Source: Maritimibacter sp. (GTDB lineage: Bacteria; Pseudomonadota; Alphaproteobacteria; Rhodobacterales; Rhodobacteraceae). From it: a stretch of 64,000 bases of DNA. Where the stretch lies: NCBI GenBank assembly GCA_011389895.1, contig JAABTN010000005.1, forward strand, positions 1 through 64,000, in the 5' to 3' direction. Positions within the stretch are counted from its first letter, which is position 1. Each line of letters begins with the position of its first letter. Made by a program: the position numbers and the translations under genes. Shown here in pieces: positions 1 through 6,673 of the stretch. The notes beneath the pieces are model-generated. The model saw only the letters and a program-made list of their open reading frames with translations, made no database searches and had not been told where the DNA came from.

Positions 1-1906
1 TGACGACCAGTCGATCTACGGCTGGCGTGGGGCCGAAGTGGGCAACATCCTGCGGTTTGAAAAGGATTTCCCGGGGGCCAAGGTGGTGCGGCTGGAACAG
101 AATTACCGCTCCACGCCCCATATCCTTGCCGCTGCCGCGGGCGTGATCCGGGGCAACGAGGACCGGCTTGGCAAGGAGCTTTGGACCGAGGCCGAGGACG
201 GCGAAAAGGTCCGCCTGATCGGCCATTGGGACGGGGAAGAGGAAGCGCGCTGGATCGGGGACGAGATCGAGGCTCTTTACACAGGGAGCTCGTCACTTGC
301 CAAAAGGCGAGAGAATACTCGCATGGAAATGGCCATCGAAGCGGTCAAGCGCCTAAGTGACAGTGGCGCGTTGTTAGGTTTGAACAGCCGCGAAGAACTC
401 GTCTCTCGTCTTTCGAAACACGATGGTTTTTTGAGTGAAACTCAGAACAAGGCATTACTCTGGGAGCTGACGACTCGCCTTGAAGAAGGCTTGTCCATAG
501 AGCCAGCCATCCTGCGTTTCTACTATGAAGAAATCGCAATCCTCGTGCGCGCCAGCCACCAGATGCGCGCCTTCGAGGACCGGTTCCTGACCATCGGCCT
601 GCCATATCGCGTGATCGGCGGGCCACGCTTTTACGAACGCCTCGAAATTCGCGATGCCATGGCCTATTTCCGGCTCGCGGTCAGCCCGGATGACGCGCTC
701 GCGTTCGAGCGGATCGTGAATACGCCGCGCCGGGGTCTGGGCGATAAGGCGGTGCAGACGATTCAGCGCATGGCGCGGGATTACGATCTGCCGCTGGTCG
801 ATGCGGCGGCCCGCTGTGTTCAAGAGGGCGCGATCAAGGGCAAGGGGGCCAAGGGGCTTTCCGATCTCGTGCAGGACATCTACCGCTGGCACGCGGCGAC
901 GCTTGGTCCTGTGCGCGAGATTTCGGAAGACCCCCCTGCGGCGCAAGAAGCGAACGCAGATGTATTCGAGGACGATTTCCCACCGTTCAAAGACATCGGC
1001 TACGGTCAACCGGACGCGCCGGCAACAACGGTTGTGCGGGGCGAGCCGGAGCTGTCCCATATTGAGCTGGCCGAGATGATCCTGGAGGAGTCCGGCTACA
1101 CCGGGATGTGGCAAAACGACAAGACGCCCGAGGCCCCGGGGCGGCTGGAGAACCTGAAAGAGCTGGTGAAAGCGCTGGAGCAATTCGAAAACCTCCAAGG
1201 GTTTCTCGAACACGTCGCGCTGATCATGGACAATGAAGAAAGCGAGACCGAGGAAAAGGTCACCATCATGACGCTGCACGCCGCCAAGGGGTTGGAATAC
1301 CCCGTGGTGTTCCTGCCGGGGTGGGAAGATGGCCTTTTCCCCTCGCAACGCTCGATGGACGAAAGCGGCCTCAAGGGGTTGGAGGAAGAGCGGCGGCTGG
1401 CCTATGTCGGGATCACCCGGGCGGAAGAGCTTTGCACCATCTCCTTTGCCGCCAATCGCCGGGTCTATGGCCAATGGCAAAGCCAGTTGCCATCGCGATT
1501 CGTCGATGAATTGCCCGAGGAACATGTGGATGTGCTGACCCAGACCGGGCTTTATGGCGGCGGCTACGGCGCGGCGGATGACCAGTTCGGCGCTTCCCCG
1601 TTGGAAGACCGGGCGGCGCGGGCCAATGCCTATAACTCGCCGGGGTGGCGGCGGATGCAAAGCCGGGGGGCCACGCGGTCCATGGCGACGCCGAACGAGG
1701 CGCGGGGGCTGACCATAGATTCCACCGCCCTGTCCGCCTTTTCCCAAGGCGACCGGGTGTTTCACCAGAAATTCGGCTACGGCTATGTCATGGGGATCGA
1801 GGGCGACAAGCTTGATGTCGAATTCGAACATGCCGGGGCGAAGAAAGTCGTGGCGAAATTCATCAAACCCGCCGACCGCGCGGGAGAGGATGACGTTCCG
1901 TTCTGA
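1..1906 (+). CDS. uvrD: DNA helicase UvrD/PcrA, 3' part, cut by left edge
   Basis: Superfamily 1 DNA helicase used in nucleotide excision and mismatch repair. The reading frame is open from base 2 and begins with DDQSIYGWRGAE, the helicase motif III region, so the start and Walker A lie left of the window; the GTG at 38 chosen by the ORF track is internal. Later motifs are visible: EIAILVRASHQMRAFEDRF (motif IV area), TIMTLHAAKGLEYPVVFLPG (motif V) and EEERRLAYVGITRAEE (motif VI). The C-terminus ends in a KFGYGYVMGIEGDKLDVEFE Tudor-like tail known from PcrA/UvrD. Two segments are unusual: about 70-85 extra residues of low-GC DNA (about 281-530) directly before motif IV, and an acidic stretch (about 905-1053) before SHIELAEMILEESGYT. 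The gene ends 135 bases before the end of the convergent sRNA array. Identity is certain; whether the inserts alter activity is unknown. Confidence 0.95.
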   Translation, partial: DDQSIYGWRGAEVGNILRFEKDFPGAKVVRLEQNYRSTPHILAAAAGVIRGNEDRLGKELWTEAEDGEKVRLIGHWDGEEEARWIGDEIEALYTGSSSLAKRRENTRMEMAIEAVKRLSDSGALLGLNSREELVSRLSKHDGFLSETQNKALLWELTTRLEEGLSIEPAILRFYYEEIAILVRASHQMRAFEDRFLTIGLPYRVIGGPRFYERLEIRDAMAYFRLAVSPDDALAFERIVNTPRRGLGDKAVQTIQRMARDYDLPLVDAAARCVQEGAIKGKGAKGLSDLVQDIYRWHAATLGPVREISEDPPAAQEANADVFEDDFPPFKDIGYGQPDAPATTVVRGEPELSHIELAEMILEESGYTGMWQNDKTPEAPGRLENLKELVKALEQFENLQGFLEHVALIMDNEESETEEKVTIMTLHAAKGLEYPVVFLPGWEDGLFPSQRSMDESGLKGLEEERRLAYVGITRAEELCTISFAANRRVYGQWQSQLPSRFVDELPEEHVDVLTQTGLYGGGYGAADDQFGASPLEDRAARANAYNSPGWRRMQSRGATRSMATPNEARGLTIDSTALSAFSQGDRVFHQKFGYGYVMGIEGDKLDVEFEHAGAKKVVAKFIKPADRAGEDDVPF

Positions 1907-2040
1907 TTTTCAGGGTTTGAATGCCGGGGCAGGCGGCTTTTCCCCGCCCCGCTTGCCACCACCCACAGCTCAGGACGCGCGACCAGCGGGCCCGCAAGAC
2001 CGCCCGGTAACAGGGTTTCCCTGACTTCCATCCGCCAAAA

Positions 2041-2118
2041 ACAAAAAACGACGACGCTCGGGAGGAGGTGAGCGTCGCCGTTCTTTCATGCAACCGGCCT
2101 CAGGGAGGAGGAGAGGCC
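2041..2118 (-). ncRNA. CcsR-like (cuckoo) sRNA, fourth and last of array, with terminator
   Basis: Read on the minus strand, two hairpins (2096-2118 and 2052-2077) each present a CCTCCTCCC loop. The second has a perfect 8-bp stem (CGACGCTC/GAGCGTCG) and is followed by CGTTTTTTGTTTTT, so it also serves as a Rho-independent terminator for the whole array. Loops of this sequence are complementary to Shine-Dalgarno sites. In Rhodobacter sphaeroides the CcsR1-4 RNAs, each with two such hairpins, are processed from the transcript of an upstream DUF1127 gene and act in stress responses. The same gene order is seen here. The pairing of hairpins into RNAs is inferred from spacing. Confidence 0.75.
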
Positions 2119-2160
2119 TTTTGCGTGCGGCCCGGAATGAATTCCGGTGTCTGGTCCTGA

Positions 2161-2219
2161 CCCCCGGGAGGAGGAAGGGGGCGGACAGCAGATGTTCCAG
2201 GGAGGAGGAAAGGAACATC
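2161..2219 (-). ncRNA. CcsR-like (cuckoo) sRNA, third of array
   Basis: Minus-strand hairpins at 2191-2219 (8-bp perfect stem GATGTTCC/GGAACATC) and 2161-2181 (five C:G pairs, extended by an outer GTCC/GGAC pairing at 2154-2157/2183-2186). Both show the CCTCCTCCC loop. Between this unit and the last one lies a perfect 7-bp inverted repeat (2132-2147), which could mark a processing site. Confidence 0.7.
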
Positions 2220-2235
2220 CGATCTCGTGTCTGAC

Positions 2236-2307
2236 GGGCGGCACCCCGGGAGGAGGTGGAGCGCCGCCCTCAGGTTCGGGCCGATCTGGGAGGAGGTAGA
2301 CCGGTCC
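2236..2307 (-). ncRNA. CcsR-like (cuckoo) sRNA, second of array
   Basis: Minus-strand hairpins at 2278-2307 (ten-position stem with one mismatch and one G-T pair, plus an outer GGTTC/GAACC pairing at 2273-2277/2315-2319) and 2236-2269 (GGGCGGC/GCCGCCC stem, inner CACC/GGTG). Each stem has different bases while the loop CCTCCTCCC is constant, so the structures are kept by compensatory change. Confidence 0.7.
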
Positions 2308-2325
2308 GCTTCGTGAACCCGGGAC

Positions 2326-2387
2326 GCATCAGGGAGGAGGAGATGCTTGCCGGGTTATCGCGCGCGTCTGGGAGGAGGTAGACGCGC
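2326..2387 (-). ncRNA. CcsR-like (cuckoo) sRNA, first of array
   Basis: Minus-strand hairpins at 2362-2387 (perfect 8-bp stem GCGCGTCT/AGACGCGC) and 2326-2346 (GCATC/GATGC), both with the CCTCCTCCC loop. The first hairpin starts 9 bases after the stop codon of the DUF1127 gene, so the RNA is expected to be released from that mRNA's 3' end, as described for CcsR RNAs in Rhodobacter. Confidence 0.7.
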
Positions 2388-2396
2388 CCGAATGGC

Positions 2397-2618
2397 TTAT
2401 TTCTGTTCGCCGTACGCGGCCGCGCGGGCCAGGAACGGAATGTCGGCGCGCGAGATGCCGAGATCGGCAAGATCACGACCATTCAGCGCACGAAGTTCGT
2501 TCAGCGTGGTGTGGTAGACCTTGCGCTGGGCGCGGGCTTCGGAAAGATACTTGAATGCGGCAGACACGCGGTCGAGGAGGCCGTGGTCGTTGGAGCGGAT
2601 ATCAGTTGCGTATGCCAT
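2397..2618 (-). CDS. Small DUF1127 protein (CcaF1-like)
   Basis: A 73-residue protein beginning MAYATDIRSN. The C-terminal part TLNELRALNGRDLADLGISR is the DUF1127 core, an arginine-rich helix found in small alphaproteobacterial proteins. The ORF track's longer 116-residue version starts upstream of any sensible site; the ATG at 2618 follows AAGAAGAG and gives the usual family length. In Rhodobacter sphaeroides the homologous gene (RSP_6037, CcaF1) encodes a small RNA-binding protein that affects maturation of the CcsR RNAs encoded in its 3' region. The same arrangement is present here, so a role as partner of the downstream sRNAs is a strong inference. A heat-shock-type promoter candidate lies about 90 bases upstream. 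Confidence 0.85.
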   Translation of the reverse strand: MAYATDIRSNDHGLLDRVSAAFKYLSEARAQRKVYHTTLNELRALNGRDLADLGISRADIPFLARAAAYGEQK

Positions 2619-2705
2619 GTCATCATCTCTTCTTGTCTGTGCGCCGAATTCGTCTGCTCGGCGCGTCGTCGTCTTGGGATCATGTCCCGTTCGCTTGAGA
2701 TGAAA

Positions 2706-2731
2706 ATGGGGAATTTGCTGCACCTGCACAA
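2706..2731 (-). promoter_or_regulatory. Candidate RpoH-type promoter for the DUF1127/sRNA operon
   Basis: Minus strand reads TTGTGC, 14 bases, then CCCCAT, which fits the sigma-32 pattern (CTTGAA, 13-15 bases, CCCCAT) well in the -10 element and moderately in the -35. The homologous Rhodobacter operon is known to be transcribed by RpoHI/RpoHII. The leader would be about 80 bases. The rest of 2619-2943 holds no gene that I can support. Confidence 0.4.
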
Positions 2732-2943
2732 TCCCGAGAATGCTCAATGCTGCTATGCAGAAAATGCATACGTGAGACTGACATACTTACTTACGCTAGG
2801 GAAACCCTGCGCGCGCGAGGTTTGCCATAGGTTTCCCCGATGGCGCCGGTCTGCGCCCGAATCCCACGTTTGGCCGGGGTCCGCCCCTTGTGGTTCAGCT
2901 TGAAACGGGCCACCTAGGGAACAACAATATTGGAGGACCCTTG

Positions 2944-4032
2944 ATGAGCCTGAGCCGTGAAAGCGTGATGTCCGTCCTGTCGACCGTGGCGATGCCGGAT
3001 GGCGGCGATCTGGCCTCGCGCGACATGATCCGTGCCTTGACCATTGAAGACGGGGTGGTGAGCTTTGTCATCGAAGCGCCATCGCCTGAAGTGGCGGGGC
3101 AGATCGAGGCACAGCGCAAGGCGGCCGAGGCCGGGGTTGCGGCGCTTGACGGGGTTGAAAAGGTCACGGTGATCCTGACCGCCCATGGCGGCGCGGCGAA
3201 AGCCCCGCCGAAATCCGACCAACCGGCCCCCAGCCTGCGCGTGGGCGGCCACCCGAAGCCGCAGGCCGGGCCCCAGAAAATTGCCGGTGTCGACCGCGTG
3301 ATCGCGGTCGCCTCGGGCAAGGGTGGTGTTGGCAAATCCACGGTGTCCTCGAACCTCGCCGTCGCGCTCGCCGCAGCGGGGCGCAAGGTCGGGCTTCTCG
3401 ATGCCGACATCCTTGGCCCAAGCCAAGCGCTTATGATGGGGGCAACGGAAAAGCCCACATCGGCGGATGGCACCGTGCTCGACCCGATCCCGGCCCATGG
3501 GGTCAAGATCATGTCGGTCGGCTCCATCGTCGACCCCGATCAGGCGGTCGTCTGGCGTGGTCCGATGCTTATGGGCACGGTGCAGCAATTCGCGTTCCAG
3601 GTGAACTGGGGGGAGCTTGACGTGTTGATCGTCGATCTGCCGCCGGGCACGGGCGATGTGCAGCTCACGCTGAGCCAGAAGGTCGAGATGACCGGTGCAT
3701 TGATCGTGTCGACACCCCAGGACGTGGCGCTTCTGGATGCGCACAAGGCCGTGGATATGTTTGCCAAGGTAAGTGTCCCGGTTCTGGGCCTGATCGAGAA
3801 CATGTCGTCCTATATCTGCCCCAACTGCGGGCACGAAGCGCATCTATTCGGTGAGGGCGGCGTGGCCAAGGAGGCCGACCGGATCGGCGCACCGCTTCTG
3901 GCCCAGCTTCCCTTGTCGCTGGACGTGCGGCTCGCCGGTGATGCGGGCACGCCCGTGGCGCTGACCCAAGGCGAGATGGCGCAAGCCTATCGTAGCCTCG
4001 CCGCGGACCTTGTGGCACGCGGGATCGGCTGA
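2944..4032 (+). CDS. mrp: Mrp/ApbC family iron-sulfur cluster carrier ATPase
   Basis: P-loop ATPase of the Mrp/NBP35 family (362 residues) that carries Fe-S clusters to apoproteins in the cytosol. The N-terminal about 80 residues form the FeS-assembly P (DUF59) domain. The deviant Walker A is GKGGVGKS at residues 125-132, DADILGPSQ follows, the Walker B region is LIVDLPPGTGD, and a C-terminal CPNC pair would hold the bridging cluster. The ATG at 2944 is chosen because GGAGGA lies 6 bases upstream and the family usually starts here; the track's GTG at 2890 has no such support. It appears monocistronic, with an inverted repeat just after the stop. Confidence 0.95.
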   Translation: MSLSRESVMSVLSTVAMPDGGDLASRDMIRALTIEDGVVSFVIEAPSPEVAGQIEAQRKAAEAGVAALDGVEKVTVILTAHGGAAKAPPKSDQPAPSLRVGGHPKPQAGPQKIAGVDRVIAVASGKGGVGKSTVSSNLAVALAAAGRKVGLLDADILGPSQALMMGATEKPTSADGTVLDPIPAHGVKIMSVGSIVDPDQAVVWRGPMLMGTVQQFAFQVNWGELDVLIVDLPPGTGDVQLTLSQKVEMTGALIVSTPQDVALLDAHKAVDMFAKVSVPVLGLIENMSSYICPNCGHEAHLFGEGGVAKEADRIGAPLLAQLPLSLDVRLAGDAGTPVALTQGEMAQAYRSLAADLVARGIG

Positions 4033-4036
4033 CCCC

Positions 4037-4074
4037 CGGCACCCCGCGCGCGTCTGGCCAAGGCCGGGGTGCCG
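4037..4074 (+). terminator. Hairpin after mrp
   Basis: Perfect 10-bp inverted repeat CGGCACCCCG/CGGGGTGCCG starting five bases after the mrp stop, with an 18-base loop. There is no T-tract, so it may slow RNA decay rather than terminate by itself. Confidence 0.5.
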
Positions 4075-4080
4075 CCATCG

Positions 4081-4475
4081 CGGGATTTCATGGGAATGAG
4101 GTGCCCCCGGACGGTCGCTCTGGCCGCCCATGGGAAATCATGGCCCATAGTTTTCCAGTTTGCCCCCATACCCGTATTATTGTTCGAATCTGGCAAGGAA
4201 TCGCATGAATCCTTGATGAGATTCGTGCGAAAAGCCCCCGAGATCTTACGCGACAAAGGCCGGATTCCATGATATTCCCAGTTTTCATGGGAAATCAGGG
4301 GAATTTTTTCAAGAAATTTTATGATACTATATATTGTGTTATGGGGTGCAATATTACGCGATATAGGTTTCTTTGTTCTTGTTTTGATCACCCAACACCT
4401 TGTTCCATTCCCCTGTGCCGATCAACATCTTGGGGTGTTTTTCCCTAAAAAGGTATTGCTTCCCATGAAATCCCA
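4081..4475. promoter_or_regulatory. TGGGA box pairs upstream of mraZ (probable MraZ operators)
   Basis: The 734-base gap between mrp and mraZ holds no convincing gene. It contains four paired pentamers spaced by exactly 5 bases: CGGGA-TTTCA-TGGGA (4081-4095), TGGGA-AATCA-TGGCC (4131-4145), TGGGA-AATCA-GGGGA (4288-4302) and, on the minus strand, TGGGA-TTTCA-TGGGA (4461-4475). MraZ of E. coli binds TGGGN repeats with 5-base spacing in its own promoter, so these look like MraZ autoregulatory sites. The segment 4280-4470 is strikingly AT-rich and is the likely promoter area of the dcw cluster. Exact -35/-10 boxes could not be fixed. Confidence 0.55.
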
Positions 4476-4766
4476 TGGCAATCATTTAAACACGATGAGG
4501 ACGGGAACAAAGGGGCGCACAAGAACCCCGAAACATCTCCCAAGTCAGGTTTCATACAGGCACCCCGCTTCATCGCTAAAAAAGAGATCCGACGCGCTCG
4601 CGAGCAGACATCCCCCCAGGTGGCGACCGCGATCGGACGAACCCAGAGATGGGACGAGGGCGGCGGATTGGACAGTGGCAGCAGTTCAATCCGTCGTTTT
4701 CGTTTCCGGGCCCCGAACCGGGGCAGGCGGTCAATGGACGAGGGACAGTAACGGGAGCCGCACCAA

Positions 4767-5261
4767 GTGGCACAAGTGTTCAGAGGCGACGGGCTCCACA
4801 AGGTGGATGCGAAGGGCAGGGTGTCTATCCCGGCCCTGTTTCGGCGTGTTCTGGAGGCGACCGACCCCGACTGGACCGAAGGGCTTGCCGCCAATTTCGT
4901 GATCGTTTTCGGCGATCACCGCCGCAAATACCTTGAATGTTATTCGATGGAAGCGATCTCGGAGGTCGACGACATCATAAAGTCAAAGCCGCGTGGGTCG
5001 AACGGCCGCAAGGTTCTTGAAAACATGTATTATGGTCAGTCGCTACCCACGAGCGTGGATGACACCGGCCGGATCGTGCTTCCCGCCCGCCTGCGCCAGA
5101 AGATCGGGCTGGATGGCGAAGCCTATTTCATCGCCTCTGGCGACACCTTCCAGATCTGGAACCCGGCCACTTACCAAGAGATCGAGGCCGCGAAGAACGC
5201 CGAATTCCTCGACGGGCTGCCGGACGATTATGATGTCGCGGCGCTTCTGGATGAGGAGTGA
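4767..5261 (+). CDS. mraZ: Transcriptional regulator MraZ
   Basis: First gene of the division and cell wall cluster. MraZ is a ring-forming DNA-binding protein with two AbrB/SpoVT-like halves that represses its own operon. Both halves are visible: [14 protein letters not shown] near residue 13 and [14 protein letters not shown] near residue 97. The 164 residues are slightly longer than the E. coli protein, which is usual for alphaproteobacteria. The start is GTG ([11 protein letters not shown]) with GGGAG 9 bases upstream. Binding boxes of the known type lie in the upstream gap. Five bases separate its stop from the preferred rsmH start. Confidence 0.95.
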   Translation: MAQVFRGDGLHKVDAKGRVSIPALFRRVLEATDPDWTEGLAANFVIVFGDHRRKYLECYSMEAISEVDDIIKSKPRGSNGRKVLENMYYGQSLPTSVDDTGRIVLPARLRQKIGLDGEAYFIASGDTFQIWNPATYQEIEAAKNAEFLDGLPDDYDVAALLDEE

Positions 5262-5266
5262 GCAGC

Positions 5267-6256
5267 ATGATGGTGGCTGCGGCGACCCAATCGGACCCCC
5301 ATATTCCCGTTTTGCTGCGACCGCTTCTAGAGGCGGTCGCACCTGTTTCCGGCACATGGATTGACGGCACCTTCGGGGCAGGTGGCTATGCCCGAGGGTT
5401 GGCCGAGGCCGGGGCGACCCGCGTCATCGGGATCGACCGCGATCCGATGGCCCATGACATGGCGGAAAACTGGGTCGCCAAGGTGCCGCAGATCGAGCTC
5501 GCGCTGGGCACGTTTTCCGAGATGGATGAGATTGCGAAAGACCCGGTTGACGGCGTCGTGCTTGATCTTGGCGTGTCGTCCATGCAGCTCGATCAGGCCG
5601 AGCGCGGATTTTCGTTTCAGCGCAACGGGCCGCTCGACATGCGGATGAGCCAAGAGGGGCCGACCGCCGCCGATCTGGTCAACGACGCCCCGGAAGAGGA
5701 ACTGGCCGATATCCTCTATCATTACGGCGAAGAGCGCGCTTCGCGCCGCATTGCCCGCGCGATCGTGCGCAATCGCGCTACAGACCGCTACGAAACGACG
5801 GCGCAATTGGCCGCCACCATCGAATCTTGTCTGCCCCGTGCCAAACCGGGCCAGAGCAACCCGGCCACCCGGTCGTTTCAGGCGATCCGCATCGCGGTGA
5901 ACGATGAATTCGGCCAATTGGCCGAAGGGCTTGAGGCTGCCGAGCGCGCCTTGAAACCCGGTGGCAAGCTGGCCGTGGTGACCTTTCATTCGCTCGAAGA
6001 TCGCGTGGTCAAACGGTTCTTGCAACTGGCGGCCTCCACCGGCGGCGGCGGGTCGCGCTATGCTCCGGAGGGTGAAGCCCATGTGCCGCGGTTCGATCTG
6101 ACCCCGCGCCGGGCCATCGGGCCCGAAGAAGATGAGCTTGCGGTGAACCCGCGCGCTCGCTCCGCGCGCTTGCGCGTCGCGACCCGCACCGAGGCCCCGC
6201 CCGAGAAGGTGGACCGTTCCCAACTGGGTCTTCCGGCCCCTGCGTGCCGAGGTTGA
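5267..6256 (+). CDS. rsmH: 16S rRNA m4C1402 methyltransferase RsmH (MraW)
   Basis: SAM-dependent methyltransferase that methylates N4 of C1402 in the ribosomal P site. Visible features are the SAM loop [43 protein letters not shown] and the C-terminal [14 protein letters not shown]. The start at ATG 5267 ([15 protein letters not shown]) is favoured over the GTG at 5258 because AGGAG sits 9 bases upstream; either way it is coupled to mraZ. 329 residues, normal for the family. ftsL follows three bases after the stop. Confidence 0.96.
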   Translation: MMVAAATQSDPHIPVLLRPLLEAVAPVSGTWIDGTFGAGGYARGLAEAGATRVIGIDRDPMAHDMAENWVAKVPQIELALGTFSEMDEIAKDPVDGVVLDLGVSSMQLDQAERGFSFQRNGPLDMRMSQEGPTAADLVNDAPEEELADILYHYGEERASRRIARAIVRNRATDRYETTAQLAATIESCLPRAKPGQSNPATRSFQAIRIAVNDEFGQLAEGLEAAERALKPGGKLAVVTFHSLEDRVVKRFLQLAASTGGGGSRYAPEGEAHVPRFDLTPRRAIGPEEDELAVNPRARSARLRVATRTEAPPEKVDRSQLGLPAPACRG

Positions 6257-6259
6257 TGC

Positions 6260-6673
6260 ATGATGCGGCCCCTGTTTTTCATTGTGGCGACCTTGGCGGT
6301 GATGGGGTTGGGATACTGGGCCTATCATGAGAACTACAAAACGCAGGCCTCGCTTGACGAGGTGCGTGATTTGCAGAGCGATATTGGCCGAATGCGGGAA
6401 CGTCTCGCGGTTCTGAAGGCCGAATGGGCCTATCTCAACCGTCCCGACCGGCTGCGCGACCTCGCGCGGCTGAATTATGACCAGCTTGGCCTTTTCCCGC
6501 TCGACCCTGATCAGTTTGGCCGGGTCGATCAGGTCGCCTACCCGGATGAGCCCGCGGGTCTGCCGCTCCCGCGCGCGTCCGATGCGGTGGACGTGCAGGG
6601 CAGGTTGACCGAAATCGAAGACTTGCCCATGCTGGTGGACCAGCTGGCCGGTGATCTGGAGAAGACGGAATGA
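6260..6673 (+). CDS. ftsL: Cell division protein FtsL
   Basis: Small bitopic division protein (137 residues). One N-terminal membrane segment (LFFIVATLAVMGLGYWAY) is followed by a periplasmic coiled coil (LDEVRDLQSDIGRMRERLAVLKAEWAYLNRPDRL). It forms the FtsQLB complex that activates FtsWI. The LNRPDRLRDLARL signature is typical of alphaproteobacterial FtsL. Two consecutive ATGs (6260, 6263) are possible starts. The stop overlaps the ftsI start by ATGA, so translation is coupled. Confidence 0.93.
   Translation: MMRPLFFIVATLAVMGLGYWAYHENYKTQASLDEVRDLQSDIGRMRERLAVLKAEWAYLNRPDRLRDLARLNYDQLGLFPLDPDQFGRVDQVAYPDEPAGLPLPRASDAVDVQGRLTEIEDLPMLVDQLAGDLEKTE

Noticed and set aside
455-1831. 458-residue minus-strand ORF opposite uvrD
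   Set aside because: Shadow of a high-GC gene; composition is rich in H, R, P and G without motifs. The same applies to 6538-8259, 9021-10301 and 30512-31756.
2041-2390. GGGAGGAGG repeats read as plus-strand ribosome binding sites or as a CRISPR/tandem repeat
   Set aside because: No open frame starts after any of them, spacing is irregular, and each is the loop of a different perfect stem. The minus-strand sRNA reading explains all eight.
4180-4195. GTTCGAATC, a T-loop-like word suggesting a tRNA
   Set aside because: No matching acceptor or anticodon stems around it; no other tRNA-like structure was found in the window.
4321-4902. 193-residue ORF upstream of mraZ
   Set aside because: It runs from AT-rich promoter-like sequence into the mraZ start in another frame, has no ribosome binding site and no domain.
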